From assembly GCA_025463055.1 (NCBI GenBank), contig JAOAPV010000043.1:1-36032 (forward strand): a DNA stretch of 36,032 nt, read 5' to 3'. A program made the position numbers and the translations under genes. This stretch comes from Candidatus Acidiferrum typicum (GTDB taxonomy: Bacteria > Acidobacteriota > Terriglobia > Acidiferrales > UBA7541). The notes under the pieces were generated by a model. That model made no database searches, had not been told where the DNA came from, and was given only the letters and a program-made list of their open reading frames with translations. The stretch's first letter is position 1, and each line of letters begins with the position of its first letter. Positions 1 to 15,869 of the stretch are shown here, one piece after another.

Positions 1-139
1 AATGGTGATGCCCGGCGATAACGTAAGCTGCGAAGTGTCGCTGATCACCCCGGTCGCATTGGAGAAGGGCTTGCGTTTCGCGATTCGCGAAGGCGGCCAC
101 ACCGTGGGCGCCGGCGCAGTCACGGACCTCATCGAGTAA
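1..139 (+). CDS. tuf: Elongation factor Tu, C-terminal fragment (5' end outside window)
   Basis: The window opens inside a reading frame that translates to the end of EF-Tu domain 3. The residues MVMPGDNV, then [15 protein letters not shown] and finally VTDLIE before a TAA stop match the conserved EF-Tu C-terminus. EF-Tu is the GTPase that delivers aminoacyl-tRNA to the ribosome. Only 45 codons are visible. Placement directly before rpmG, tRNA-Trp, secE and nusG is the usual tufB context, which supports the call. Confidence 0.95.
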   Translation, partial: MVMPGDNVSCEVSLITPVALEKGLRFAIREGGHTVGAGAVTDLIE

Positions 140-172
140 CGGTTAGCAGGGAATCGGGAAGAGAGACAAGGC

Positions 173-322
173 ATGCGGGAAACCATTACGTTGCAGTGCG
201 GGGATTGCAAAAACCGCAACTACACGACGACGAAAAACAAGAAGAAGCACTCCGACCGTTTGGAGACCAAGAAGTTTTGCAATTCGTGCCGCAAGCACAC
301 GGCGCACAAGGAAGTGAAGTAA
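173..322 (+). CDS. rpmG: 50S ribosomal protein L33
   Basis: This 49-residue basic protein is the normal size for L33, a component of the 50S subunit near the E site. It carries two CxxC knuckles, C9-x2-C12 and C36-x2-C39, so it is the zinc-binding (C+) form of L33. The start is ATG at 173, which puts the first knuckle at the position expected for the family. It sits 33 nt after tuf and upstream of secE, the conserved arrangement, and is probably cotranscribed with both. It is short and surrounded by longer ORFs, so automatic gene callers can miss it. Confidence 0.95.
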   Translation: MRETITLQCGDCKNRNYTTTKNKKKHSDRLETKKFCNSCRKHTAHKEVK

Positions 323-342
323 CGCCTTAGGCCGGAGGCAAT

Positions 343-687
343 GTGGCAGACGGGACGATTTGGTTCTGCTACATGGTGCGATGTAACGACGGGTCTCTTT
401 ATGTGGGAGTCGCAAGCAACGTGGAGGAACGGGTCAAGAGACATAACCGCGGCTTTGGAGCGACGTTCACTTCGAAACGACGGCCCGTTCAATTGATTTG
501 GTGGCAGGAATTTCCGGAGCAGAAAGCGGCGAGACATCGGGAACGGGAATTGAAGGGTTGGAGGCGGGAGAAGAAACTGAAGCTCCTGTTGGATTTTGGT
601 GATGGGATTACCCTTCAGCCGCAGAAGGCGCGGCTTCAGGGTGAATCGCCAAAAGTCGGCGATTCAGGGGAGTCGTCCAACGGCTAG
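343..687 (+). CDS. GIY-YIG nuclease superfamily protein (UPF0213/YhbQ-like)
   Basis: This 114-residue protein has the small single-domain GIY-YIG fold. The degenerate motif reads CYMVRC...LYVGVA near residues 9-24, followed by the conserved RVKRHN segment and the RERELKGWRREKKLKLL helix typical of YhbQ/UPF0213 proteins. A GTG start at 343 is chosen because GGAGG lies at 334-338; the ATG at 341 is in another frame. The family resembles structure-specific DNA endonucleases, but a cellular role is not firmly assigned. The gene lies between rpmG and tRNA-Trp, which is not standard for this operon. The last ~30 residues are low-complexity and probably non-domain, and the TAG stop falls inside the tRNA-Trp gene (22-nt overlap). 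Confidence 0.85.
   Translation: MADGTIWFCYMVRCNDGSLYVGVASNVEERVKRHNRGFGATFTSKRRPVQLIWWQEFPEQKAARHRERELKGWRREKKLKLLLDFGDGITLQPQKARLQGESPKVGDSGESSNG
642..666 (+). repeat. Perfect hairpin abutting tRNA-Trp
   Basis: TGAATCGCC (642-650) and GGCGATTCA (658-666) form a perfect 9-bp stem with a 7-nt loop. A second imperfect inverted repeat, CCCTTCAGCCGC / GCGGCTTCAGGG, lies just upstream at 611-641. The elements sit inside the 3' end of the GIY-YIG frame and touch the first base of tRNA-Trp. They could be a dispersed palindromic repeat, a processing site for the tRNA 5' end, or both. Confidence 0.6.
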
Positions 688-740
688 GACTCCGGTCTCC
701 AAAACCGGGTATGGGGGTTCGAGTCCCTCCTCCCCTGCCA
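666..740 (+). tRNA. trnW: tRNA-Trp (anticodon CCA)
   Basis: A full cloverleaf can be folded by eye. The acceptor stem is AGGGGAG (666-672) with CTCCCCT (730-736). The D stem is GTCC/GGAC. The anticodon stem CCGGT/ACCGG carries the loop CTCCAAA with anticodon CCA at 699-701. The T stem GGGGG/CCCTC has one G-U pair and the loop TTCGAGT. The discriminator is G737 and CCA is encoded at 738-740. A tRNA-Trp before secE is the classical arrangement seen beside tufB in many bacteria. The gene overlaps the last 22 nt of the upstream GIY-YIG frame. Confidence 0.97.
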
Positions 741-850
741 GAGTTTGGCGCCTGAGAAGGGCGCGCAGAAAGAACGCCTGACCAGCGGGCGCGCGGAATC
801 GAGAAGGACGGAGCGGGTAACAGGTTGCTCCGGGAAGTGAAGAGGGTTTC

Positions 851-1141
851 ATGGCCACGCAGGCGGTAAAAGTGAAGAACGAAGAGTCGGGCAGCAACGC
901 CATTACCGGAGCGGCCGCAGGAATCGGCCAGCGGGTTTCCGGAACGGTGGCGGACACGCGCGAATTCATGCACGACGTGCGCGTGGAAATGAAGCAAGTA
1001 ACGTGGCCGAGCAAGGACGATGTGATTTCGACCACAACGGTCGTGATTGCAACGGTTTTTTTCTTCGGGGTTTTTCTAGCAGTCGTTGACTGGCTGGTGC
1101 AACGAGGGGTGGCTTACGTCTTCAAAATCTTTGGTGTCTGA
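851..1141 (+). CDS. secE: Preprotein translocase subunit SecE
   Basis: This 96-residue protein has the single-span SecE layout. A charged N-terminal extension is followed by the conserved amphipathic segment with EMKQVTWPSKDDV near residues 45-57. One membrane helix (about residues 60-85) comes next, then a short tail. SecE clamps SecY in the inner-membrane SecYEG channel. The VTWPS signature and the position immediately before nusG make the call secure. The N-terminal ~35 residues are extra relative to minimal SecE and rich in Gly/Ala. No strong Shine-Dalgarno is present; AGAGGG lies a few bases before the ATG. Confidence 0.96.
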   Translation: MATQAVKVKNEESGSNAITGAAAGIGQRVSGTVADTREFMHDVRVEMKQVTWPSKDDVISTTTVVIATVFFFGVFLAVVDWLVQRGVAYVFKIFGV

Positions 1142-1157
1142 AGGGAATCCGACTGCG

Positions 1158-1691
1158 ATGGCGATGCAGTGGTACATCATCCATACCTACTCGGGCTTTG
1201 AGAAGAAAGTTAAAGAGAGCCTGGAGAGCCGCGTGGCCGCGTTCAATTTGCAGGACAAGATTGGGCGCGTGCTGATTCCGATGGAAGACACCGTGGAAGT
1301 GCGCGGTGGGAAGAAAGTGGTTTCGTCGCGCATGTCCTATCCGGGCTATGTGCTGGTGGAAATGGACCTGGACGAAAACACCTGGCACATCGTGCGTTCC
1401 ACACCGCGTGTCACTGGATTTGTCGGCTCGGCGACATCGCCCTCGCCGCTGTCCGAGGCAGAAGTGGACGCGATCATCAACCGCGTGCATGTGCCGACGG
1501 ATCGGCCGAAGCCGAAAGTGGTATTCGAGCGCAACGAGCAGGTGCGCATCGTGGACGGCCCATTTGCGAATTTCAACGGCACGGTCGAGGAAATTGATGG
1601 GGACCACAGCCGCTTGAAAGTTTCGGTAACAATCTTCGGGCGTTCAACGCCGGTGGAACTGGATTTTGCGAGTGTCGAGAAGCTCGGCTGA
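1158..1691 (+). CDS. nusG: Transcription termination/antitermination protein NusG
   Basis: The start is placed at ATG 1158, giving 177 residues that begin MAMQWYIIHTYSGFE, which matches the canonical NusG N-terminus. The open frame extends further upstream into secE, but that part is not NusG-like. Residues ~4-115 form the NGN domain, which contacts the RNA polymerase clamp. The C-terminal KOW domain includes VRIVDGPFANFNGTVEEID and ends in the usual VELDF..VEKL. NusG links RNA polymerase to ribosomal protein S10 or Rho. It lies 16 nt after secE, as expected for the secE-nusG pair. Confidence 0.97.
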   Translation: MAMQWYIIHTYSGFEKKVKESLESRVAAFNLQDKIGRVLIPMEDTVEVRGGKKVVSSRMSYPGYVLVEMDLDENTWHIVRSTPRVTGFVGSATSPSPLSEAEVDAIINRVHVPTDRPKPKVVFERNEQVRIVDGPFANFNGTVEEIDGDHSRLKVSVTIFGRSTPVELDFASVEKLG

Positions 1692-1729
1692 GGCAGCGCT
1701 CTCGAAAAAAGGACATTTGAGGCAAGGAC

Positions 1730-2158
1730 ATGGCTAAGAAAGTACAAACAACGATCAAGTTGCAGTTACCGGCGGGCAAGGCCACTCCGGCGCCGCCGGT
1801 TGGAACCGCGCTCGGCCCACATGGCTTGAACATCATGGATTTTTGCAAGCAGTTCAATGCCAAGACGGCCAAAGAGCCGGACGGAATGATCTTCCCGGTG
1901 CTCGTGACGGTTTATACCGATCGCACCTTCACCTTTATTTTAAAGACTCCGCCCGCTTCCATTTTGCTGCTGCGCGCCGCCGGAATCGTGAAAGGTTCCG
2001 CGGAGCCGAATCGCAACAAGGTCGGCAAGGTCACAAAGAAGCAGGTCGAAGAGATTGCCAAGCTCAAGCTGGTCGACCTGAATACAACGAATATGGAATC
2101 GGCGGTACGCACCGTGATGGGCACGGCGCGAAACATGGGTTTGGAAGTCACGGCGTAA
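1730..2158 (+). CDS. rplK: 50S ribosomal protein L11
   Basis: The 142-residue product is the normal L11 length. The N-terminal domain shows [20 protein letters not shown] and the C-terminal rRNA-binding domain ends with [21 protein letters not shown]11 binds the 23S rRNA GTPase-associated centre together with the L10-L12 stalk. The gene is followed after 20 nt by rplA, the conserved L11-L1 pair. In many bacteria L1 represses this pair by binding its mRNA. No obvious L1-target mimic was identified in the 38-nt nusG-rplK spacer. Confidence 0.98.
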   Translation: MAKKVQTTIKLQLPAGKATPAPPVGTALGPHGLNIMDFCKQFNAKTAKEPDGMIFPVLVTVYTDRTFTFILKTPPASILLLRAAGIVKGSAEPNRNKVGKVTKKQVEEIAKLKLVDLNTTNMESAVRTVMGTARNMGLEVTA

Positions 2159-2178
2159 AAAGGATTACGAGGGCAGCG

Positions 2179-2886
2179 ATGAAGAAATCGGGTAAGAACG
2201 TCGAGAATGCGCGCAAGAAGGTGGAAGCGCGGCCGTACAAGCTCGCGGAAGCGACGGAGCTGATCAAGAAGACGCATCACACCAAGTTCAATGAAACGGT
2301 GGAGCTGGCCGTCAATCTGGGCGTCGACCCGAAGCATTCGGACCAAGTAGTACGCGGCACGGTGGTTCTGCCGCACGGGCTCGGTAAAGCGGTGCGCGTC
2401 CTGGTGATTGCCAGCGGCGAAAAAGTTCGCGAAGCCACTGACGCTGGCGCCGATTTTGTCGGCGGCGAAGACATGGTTACGAAAATCATGGGCGGCTGGA
2501 CCGATTACGATGCAGTGATCGCGACGCCAGACATGATGAAGTCCGCCGGAAAGCTCGGCAAGGTCCTGGGGCCTCGCGGGTTGATGCCTAACCCGAAGAC
2601 CGGGACAGTGACCTTCGACGTGGCCAAGGCGATCAGGGAAACCAAGGCTGGCAAAGTGGAATTTCGTGTCGACAAAGCCGGTATTGTGCATTGCCCGATC
2701 GGAAAGATTCAGTTCGACGGCGCGAAGCTGGCCGAAAACGGCCATGCGGTGATCAACGCAATTGTGAAAGCGAAGCCAGCGGCAGCCAAAGGTAAGTACG
2801 TGAAGCGAATTACTTTGACTTCCACGATGGGCCCGGGCATCACGGTTGATTTGCTCGAAGCGGAAACGCTCGCAGCGGCGGCGTAA
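2179..2886 (+). CDS. rplA: 50S ribosomal protein L1
   Basis: ATG at 2179 gives 235 residues beginning [15 protein letters not shown], the normal L1 size; the longer open frame upstream only shadows rplK. Diagnostic segments are [20 protein letters not shown], the [16 protein letters not shown] loop and a C-terminal [12 protein letters not shown]1 forms the mobile stalk beside the E site and is the usual translational repressor of the rplKA operon. The stop is 18 nt upstream of rplJ, so there is no room for a long independent L10 leader. Confidence 0.98.
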   Translation: MKKSGKNVENARKKVEARPYKLAEATELIKKTHHTKFNETVELAVNLGVDPKHSDQVVRGTVVLPHGLGKAVRVLVIASGEKVREATDAGADFVGGEDMVTKIMGGWTDYDAVIATPDMMKSAGKLGKVLGPRGLMPNPKTGTVTFDVAKAIRETKAGKVEFRVDKAGIVHCPIGKIQFDGAKLAENGHAVINAIVKAKPAAAKGKYVKRITLTSTMGPGITVDLLEAETLAAAA

Positions 2887-2904
2887 AAGGGAAGAAAGAG
2901 ACAC

Positions 2905-3471
2905 ATGAAAAAGCGCAGCGAAAAACAGGCAGATTTGGACAAGCTGAAGGGCGAACTGGCGAAAGTATCGACCGTGATTCTCACGACCTTTCAGGGCATC
3001 ACCGTTCAGGACGACACCAAGCTCCGTCGTTCCGTGCAAGCAGCCGGCGGCAACTACAAAGTGGTGAAGAATACGATCGCGGAGCGCGCAGCCAACGGCA
3101 CGCCCGCGGAGAAGTTGCTGTCCAATCTCAAGGGCACCAATTCCATCGCGTTCACCAACACCGATCCCGTCGCGCTGGCCAAAGCGCTGACCAAAATCGC
3201 GAAGGACGTTCCGGCATTTCAATTTCGGGCTGGCCTGGTTGAAGGCCGCGTCATTTCGATTGCAGAAATTCAGCAACTCGCGAACCTGCCTTCCAAGGAA
3301 GAGCTGATCAGCAAGATCATGTTCCTGCTGAATGCGCCGGCGCAGCGCATTGCAACCGCTCTTAATGCTTTGCCGCGCAACCTGGCGGTCACGGTTAGTG
3401 AAGCTATTAAGGCCAACAAATTTGGGTCTGGCGAAGGGGCACCTGCAGCAAGCCCTGAAGCGGCCCAGTGA
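2905..3471 (+). CDS. rplJ: 50S ribosomal protein L10
   Basis: This 188-residue protein matches L10: an N-terminal RNA-binding domain (YKVVKNTIAERAANGTPAEKL, GTNSIAFTNTDPVALAKAL) and a C-terminal helix that carries the L7/L12 dimers. L10 anchors the stalk on the 50S subunit. GGGAAGAAAGAG precedes the ATG. The L10 autoregulatory leader found upstream of rplJ in enteric bacteria would have to overlap the 3' end of rplA here, because the spacer is only 18 nt. Confidence 0.97.
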   Translation: MKKRSEKQADLDKLKGELAKVSTVILTTFQGITVQDDTKLRRSVQAAGGNYKVVKNTIAERAANGTPAEKLLSNLKGTNSIAFTNTDPVALAKALTKIAKDVPAFQFRAGLVEGRVISIAEIQQLANLPSKEELISKIMFLLNAPAQRIATALNALPRNLAVTVSEAIKANKFGSGEGAPAASPEAAQ

Positions 3472-3503
3472 AATTCTAAAACTTGAGAGGAGAAGAACGA
3501 ATC

Positions 3504-3884
3504 ATGTCGAAAGTGGATACGATCCTGGATGAAATCAAGGGGCTGACGCTGCTGGAGGCGTCGGATCTGGTTAAAAAGATGGAAGAAGCGTTCGGTGTAT
3601 CCGCAGCAGCGGCCTCGGTAGTAGCAGGTGGTGGCGGCGGAGCAGCGGCGGGCGCAGCTCCTGCGGTAGAGAAGACGGAATTCACCGTTGTTCTTACCGA
3701 TGTGGGCGGCAACAAGATCAACGTCATTAAGGCGGTTCGCGAAGTTACCAGCCTGGGCTTGAAGGAAGCCAAGGATTTGGTGGACGGCGCGCCGAAGACC
3801 GTCAAAGAGGGCGTGAACAAGGACGAAGCGGCGTCGATCAAGAAGAAGTTCGAAGACGCCGGCGCCAAAGTCGAAATCAAGTAG
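3504..3884 (+). CDS. rplL: 50S ribosomal protein L7/L12
   Basis: ATG at 3504, preceded by a strong GAGAGGAGAAG Shine-Dalgarno at 3485-3495, gives 126 residues. The N-terminal dimerisation domain is followed by an Ala/Gly hinge around residues 36-55. The C-terminal domain contains [20 protein letters not shown] and [13 protein letters not shown], which form the factor-binding surface. The good ribosome binding site fits the need for four to six copies per ribosome. An open frame upstream of this start is only seven codons longer and is rejected. Confidence 0.98.
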   Translation: MSKVDTILDEIKGLTLLEASDLVKKMEEAFGVSAAAASVVAGGGGGAAAGAAPAVEKTEFTVVLTDVGGNKINVIKAVREVTSLGLKEAKDLVDGAPKTVKEGVNKDEAASIKKKFEDAGAKVEIK

Positions 3885-4139
3885 TTATGTCGGCCGCCAT
3901 CCGGCGCGGCTGACGGTAATTTACGGGCTCCGATAAGGCGGCGCGGCTAAGTAAGCGGACCACCGCGCCAAAGGAATTCACCACGCAAGTTGAGGCTGGG
4001 TATTTTCACAAGTCTACGGGCCGTCGAATGGCCTTCCGCAGCCGTGTGCGCGTTATCTTCGGGCGAGAAACGCAGCAGCACGGCTCGGTGTCTTTCCCTG
4101 TTTTGTCCGCGCTTTGCCCGAAAGGGATGAGGAATATTC
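3885..4139 (+). promoter_or_regulatory. Structured rplL-rpoB spacer (possible attenuator)
   Basis: This 255-nt gap holds no gene. It contains a 9-bp hairpin (3889-3897 with 3906-3914, one G-U pair, 8-nt loop) starting 4 nt after the rplL stop. A second GC-only inverted repeat is GGCGCGG 3940-3946 / CCGCGCC 3963-3969. Neither is followed by a T-run, so complete termination is not expected. In E. coli the same spacer holds an attenuator and an RNase III site that set the ribosomal protein to polymerase ratio. An equivalent role here is inferred from position and structure only. No convincing sigma-70 promoter was seen. Confidence 0.45.
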
Positions 4140-8570
<4,431 letters not shown>

Positions 8571-8585
8571 AAACATTCGCCGGTA

Positions 8586-8608
8586 GGGGCGCGGCGCTGC
8601 TGCGCCCC
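8586..8608 (+). repeat. GC hairpin after rpoB
   Basis: GGGGCGCGGC (8586-8595) pairs with GCTGCGCCCC (8599-8608), a 10-bp stem with one G-U pair and a 3-nt loop. It lies 15 nt after the rpoB stop. There is no T-run behind it, so it more likely stabilises or marks processing of the transcript than terminates it. This type of GC hairpin often occurs as a dispersed intergenic repeat. Confidence 0.55.
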
Positions 8609-8656
8609 ATCTCAGCGAAGACGAAATTTATAGCAATCCGTAGTTAGGTTCTCAGC

Positions 8657-8679
8657 CGGTCCAATGCAGCATCGGACCG
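8657..8679 (+). repeat. Second inverted repeat in the rpoB-rpoC spacer
   Basis: CGGTCC (8657-8662) and GGACCG (8674-8679) flank a further small complementary core ATGC/GCAT. The near-perfect palindrome ends 40 nt before the rpoC start. It may fold in the rpoC leader RNA. No protein binding is implied by the sequence itself. Confidence 0.4.
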
Positions 8680-8719
8680 CAACCCGCAGCCGCAAGGCGG
8701 CGGGAGGGAGGAAACAACC

Positions 8720-12922
<4,203 letters not shown>

Positions 12923-12966
12923 CCCTGGTACAACCCGCGGTGCTGTCGCGCCGCTAAACCGATTTC

Positions 12967-13007
12967 CCGGCGTCCCCGAAATCTCTTGGGGACGCCGGTT
13001 TCGTTTT
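12967..13007 (+). terminator. Rho-independent terminator of the rpoBC operon
   Basis: CCGGCGTCCCC (12967-12977) and GGGGACGCCGG (12988-12998) form a perfect 11-bp stem with a 10-nt loop. It is followed by TTTCGTTTT (12999-13007). This is the strongest intrinsic terminator in the window and closes the transcription unit that includes rpoB and rpoC. Confidence 0.92.
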
Positions 13008-13062
13008 AGGCACTAATGAGCGGTTAGAGGTATCCATCAGGAACTGCACGCGATTGCTTGTA

Positions 13063-13091
13063 TTGCTGGTGGTGAGAACCGTTCCTACAAT
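13063..13091 (+). promoter_or_regulatory. Candidate sigma-70 promoter for the hybrid kinase
   Basis: TTGCTG (13063-13068) and TACAAT (13086-13091) are separated by exactly 17 nt and lie about 50 nt upstream of the kinase ATG. The -10 element matches 5 of 6 consensus bases and the -35 only 3 of 6. It is located just after the rpoC terminator, where a new promoter is needed. Confidence 0.5.
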
Positions 13092-13112
13092 GTTAGATAC
13101 TGAATAGACGCT

Positions 13113-13129
13113 CGGCCGATGGTCGGCCG
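13113..13129 (+). promoter_or_regulatory. Leader hairpin just upstream of the kinase start
   Basis: CGGCCGA and TCGGCCG form a perfect 7-bp stem with a TGG loop, ending 11 nt before the ATG at 13141. There is no clear Shine-Dalgarno between the hairpin and the ATG. The structure would sit where the ribosome binds, so it may limit translation; this is inferred from position. Confidence 0.4.
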
Positions 13130-13140
13130 CTAAGACATCC

Positions 13141-15777
13141 ATGAGCCAACTCCAGAAAAGCGCTTCGGACCCGTCTAAGCCCTCGTCACCGGGCGCGGGG
13201 GGTCGCACGGCTGTTTCAGATCGCCTGGAGCAGTTCGAGCGGCGCCAAAGCGAGCTGTGGCGTCTCACCTTTTTCTTGTTGCTCGTTCTCGCCGTTGTTT
13301 TTGCTCTGGTTTCCTGGGACACGATCCGGTCGCTCACCCATCGCTATGAGGCCCTCCCCATCGGGTTGGTCGTTCTCGTCGTGCTCTTTGGGCTTTACGC
13401 GTGGAAGCGTACGCAGGAAATTTCTGAGCTACGCGGGCTGGTTCGTGGCATTGAGCAGCGCGACTCCGTTCCTCCCAACGAGAAGCAGCTCGATCAGCTT
13501 TTCGATGTCATCTCGCGTTCCCAGCAAGGGTATCGCGACCTCATTGATTCTTTCGATGACATCCTCCTTGCTGTCTCGCTTGACGGCCAGATTCGTGCCG
13601 CCAATCGCAGCTTCGCCGATCTCGTCGGGGCCACCTTTCCTCAAATCATCGGTCATCCTTTGAGCGAGTTCGTCCAAGAGGGAACTGGTGATGACGGCGA
13701 GCTCGCTAAACGCGCCATGCCCCGTTTTCTTGAGCGCCGCGTGTGGAACGGCATCGTTCAAATTCGCTTGAAGGGCCGCAATTCCATCAACTATTTCGAC
13801 TGTGTTGCGCATGCCATGCTTCGCGGCGATGAAGTTCACGGTATTACCGTCCTTGCGCGAGACATTACGGCTTTGCGGAAGAACGAAGCGCGCTTTACCG
13901 AACTATTTGAGTCCCTACATGAAGGCATTTACATCGCAACGCCGGACGACCGCTTAATCGATGCGAACCCGGCGTTGGCGCGCATGCTCGGTTATGACTC
14001 CAAGGAAGAGCTGCTTTCGCGCACGTTCGCTGATTTGCTTCCGGATGCGGAGCAGCGTCGGGCCCTCCGCGAGCAAGTCGATAATCAAGCCGTGGTCCAG
14101 GGACGCGAAATTACGCTCACGCGCAAGGACGGCCAGCCGCTCGTGTGTCTGAATACCGCCGGCGCCGTGCGTGACACCAGCGGCCGCGTGGTTCGGTATC
14201 ACGGCGCGTTGATGGACATTACCGAGCGACGAGAGATGGAGCGGCGCCTCTATCAACAGCAGGAATTTGCCCGTCGGTTGATTGACAGTTTCCCAGACCT
14301 GATCTTTGTCGTCGATAGCACTGGCCATTACACGTTTGTCAGCCCGCGTGTGAAAGATATCCTCGGGTACGAGCCGGAAGAAATGCAGAATCTCGAGTTT
14401 GGCGGACGCACGCACATGGAAGACCGCCCGGCTTTGCTTTCCCTCTTTGGGGAAATGCTGGCCGGTCGGCAGACATTTGCATCACTCGAGGTTCGCGTGC
14501 GAAACAAACAAGGGGAGTGGCGCCGGTTACGCTGCCATTTCAGCCCTCTCTTCAGCGAAAGCGGCAAAATCGATGGCGTCGTGATTTCCGGCCGCGACGT
14601 TACGGAACTGAAGCGTCTGGAAGAACAGCTCATCCAAGCCGAAAAACTCGCCGCCATGGGCCAGATGCTCGCGGGCGTGGCGCACGAGCTAAACAATCCT
14701 CTGACCGCCATACTCGGCGTTACGGAGCTCCTACGCGACAGCGAAGGTCTCCAGGACAACACTAAGCGGCAGCTCGAGCTTACGCACCGGCAAGCCCGTC
14801 GCGCTGCGCGCATCGTTCAGAATTTGCTTGAATTTTCCCGGCCTGCCGCGCCCCAAAAAAAGCCGATCGACGTCAACACTATTATCGAGCGCACACTCCA
14901 ACTGCAGGATCATTCGCTTCGCCGCAACAATGTTCAGGTGGATTTTCAGCCGCAGCCCGATTTGCCGGCCGTAATCGGCGACGCCAATCAGTTGATCCAA
15001 GTTTTTCTGAATTTGATCAGTAACGCCGAGCACGCTATTCGCGAAGTTCGCGAAACCGGTCGCATTCAAATTCGCATCGGACGCATTGGCGCGCACATTT
15101 CCGTTACCGTCCAAGATGATGGTGTAGGCGTCGCGCAGGAAGCGCTTCCCAAGCTTTTCGACCCCTTTTACACGACCAAACGTCCCGGCGGCGGCACCGG
15201 TCTTGGGTTAAGTATCTGCATGTCCATTGTTCGCGAGCACGGCGGTTCCGTTGACGTCGAAACTCTGCCGGCCGGGGGCTCGGCATTCACAGTTTACTTG
15301 CCCGCCGCGCCCGACGAAGTTTCGGGTGCGCCGGTCGATGGTGCAGCACCTGCCGCCGAACCAACGCCGGCCGCCGACATTCTGAAAGGCCGCTCCATTC
15401 TGGTTCTAGACGACGAGGAAAGCATTCGTATGTTGCTGGAAGAAGGCCTCTCCGCTTACGGCATGCGTGTCGATTGTGCGGCAAACTCCCGCGAGGCGCT
15501 CGAGTTGATCCGCAACGGCGCATACGATGTCGCTCTTTGCGACGTGAATCTCTCCCCGGGCGGTCAGGGGCCGAGTGGCCGCGAAACTGCGCAGCAAATC
15601 GCCGCCTATTCACGCGGCGCTGCAAAGCCGGAAGTCATTTTCATGACCGGAGATCTTGTGGAAGATAACGGCGGCGGTGACCACATACGCCAATTGCAGA
15701 AGCCGTTCCGCATTTCCGATGTGCTAGTGGTGCTCCGCGAAGTCCTTGCTGCCAGACCCGTCGAAAAATTGCGATAA
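13141..15777 (+). CDS. Membrane-bound hybrid sensor histidine kinase (3 PAS, HisKA, HATPase, REC)
   Basis: This 878-residue protein has two membrane helices (about residues 40-58 and 72-91) with almost no periplasmic loop, so sensing is probably cytoplasmic. Three PAS domains follow, roughly at 130-245, 255-365 and 375-495. The phosphoacceptor helix carries HELNNPLTA with His515. The ATPase has the N-box with Asn628, the DDGVGV box and the GGGTGLGLSI lid. A C-terminal receiver domain has the acidic pair Asp757/Asp758 and phosphoacceptor Asp801. The PAS domains could bind small ligands, but no heme or flavin signature is obvious. No partner response regulator is adjacent, so output may go through the receiver domain to an unlinked phosphotransfer protein. 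Confidence 0.93.
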   Translation: MSQLQKSASDPSKPSSPGAGGRTAVSDRLEQFERRQSELWRLTFFLLLVLAVVFALVSWDTIRSLTHRYEALPIGLVVLVVLFGLYAWKRTQEISELRGLVRGIEQRDSVPPNEKQLDQLFDVISRSQQGYRDLIDSFDDILLAVSLDGQIRAANRSFADLVGATFPQIIGHPLSEFVQEGTGDDGELAKRAMPRFLERRVWNGIVQIRLKGRNSINYFDCVAHAMLRGDEVHGITVLARDITALRKNEARFTELFESLHEGIYIATPDDRLIDANPALARMLGYDSKEELLSRTFADLLPDAEQRRALREQVDNQAVVQGREITLTRKDGQPLVCLNTAGAVRDTSGRVVRYHGALMDITERREMERRLYQQQEFARRLIDSFPDLIFVVDSTGHYTFVSPRVKDILGYEPEEMQNLEFGGRTHMEDRPALLSLFGEMLAGRQTFASLEVRVRNKQGEWRRLRCHFSPLFSESGKIDGVVISGRDVTELKRLEEQLIQAEKLAAMGQMLAGVAHELNNPLTAILGVTELLRDSEGLQDNTKRQLELTHRQARRAARIVQNLLEFSRPAAPQKKPIDVNTIIERTLQLQDHSLRRNNVQVDFQPQPDLPAVIGDANQLIQVFLNLISNAEHAIREVRETGRIQIRIGRIGAHISVTVQDDGVGVAQEALPKLFDPFYTTKRPGGGTGLGLSICMSIVREHGGSVDVETLPAGGSAFTVYLPAAPDEVSGAPVDGAAPAAEPTPAADILKGRSILVLDDEESIRMLLEEGLSAYGMRVDCAANSREALELIRNGAYDVALCDVNLSPGGQGPSGRETAQQIAAYSRGAAKPEVIFMTGDLVEDNGGGDHIRQLQKPFRISDVLVVLREVLAARPVEKLR

Positions 15778-15832
15778 TTGCGAAAAAGTCCAGGATTACG
15801 GAGCAGTATAGGATATCGCTGCCTCGCTCCGC

Positions 15833-15861
15833 TTGGGAGTACCTCGGCCTTCCGGTATGAT
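15833..15861 (+). promoter_or_regulatory. Sigma-70 promoter giving a near-leaderless yceH transcript
   Basis: TTGGGA (15833-15838), a 17-nt spacer and TATGAT (15856-15861) form a good promoter. The expected transcription start, about 7 nt after the -10 box, is near 15868, only ~2 nt before the GTG codon of the next gene. The mRNA would then start essentially at the initiation codon. Confidence 0.6.
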
Positions 15862-15869
15862 TTGAGGTT

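Noticed and set aside
1086-1157. Upstream extension of nusG overlapping secE
   Set aside because: The extra residues do not resemble NusG, while ATG 1158 gives the canonical N-terminus.
1912-3276. 454-codon open frame on the - strand opposite rplK, rplA and rplJ
   Set aside because: It is antisense to three unambiguous ribosomal protein genes and has no recognisable domain. It arises from third-position GC bias.
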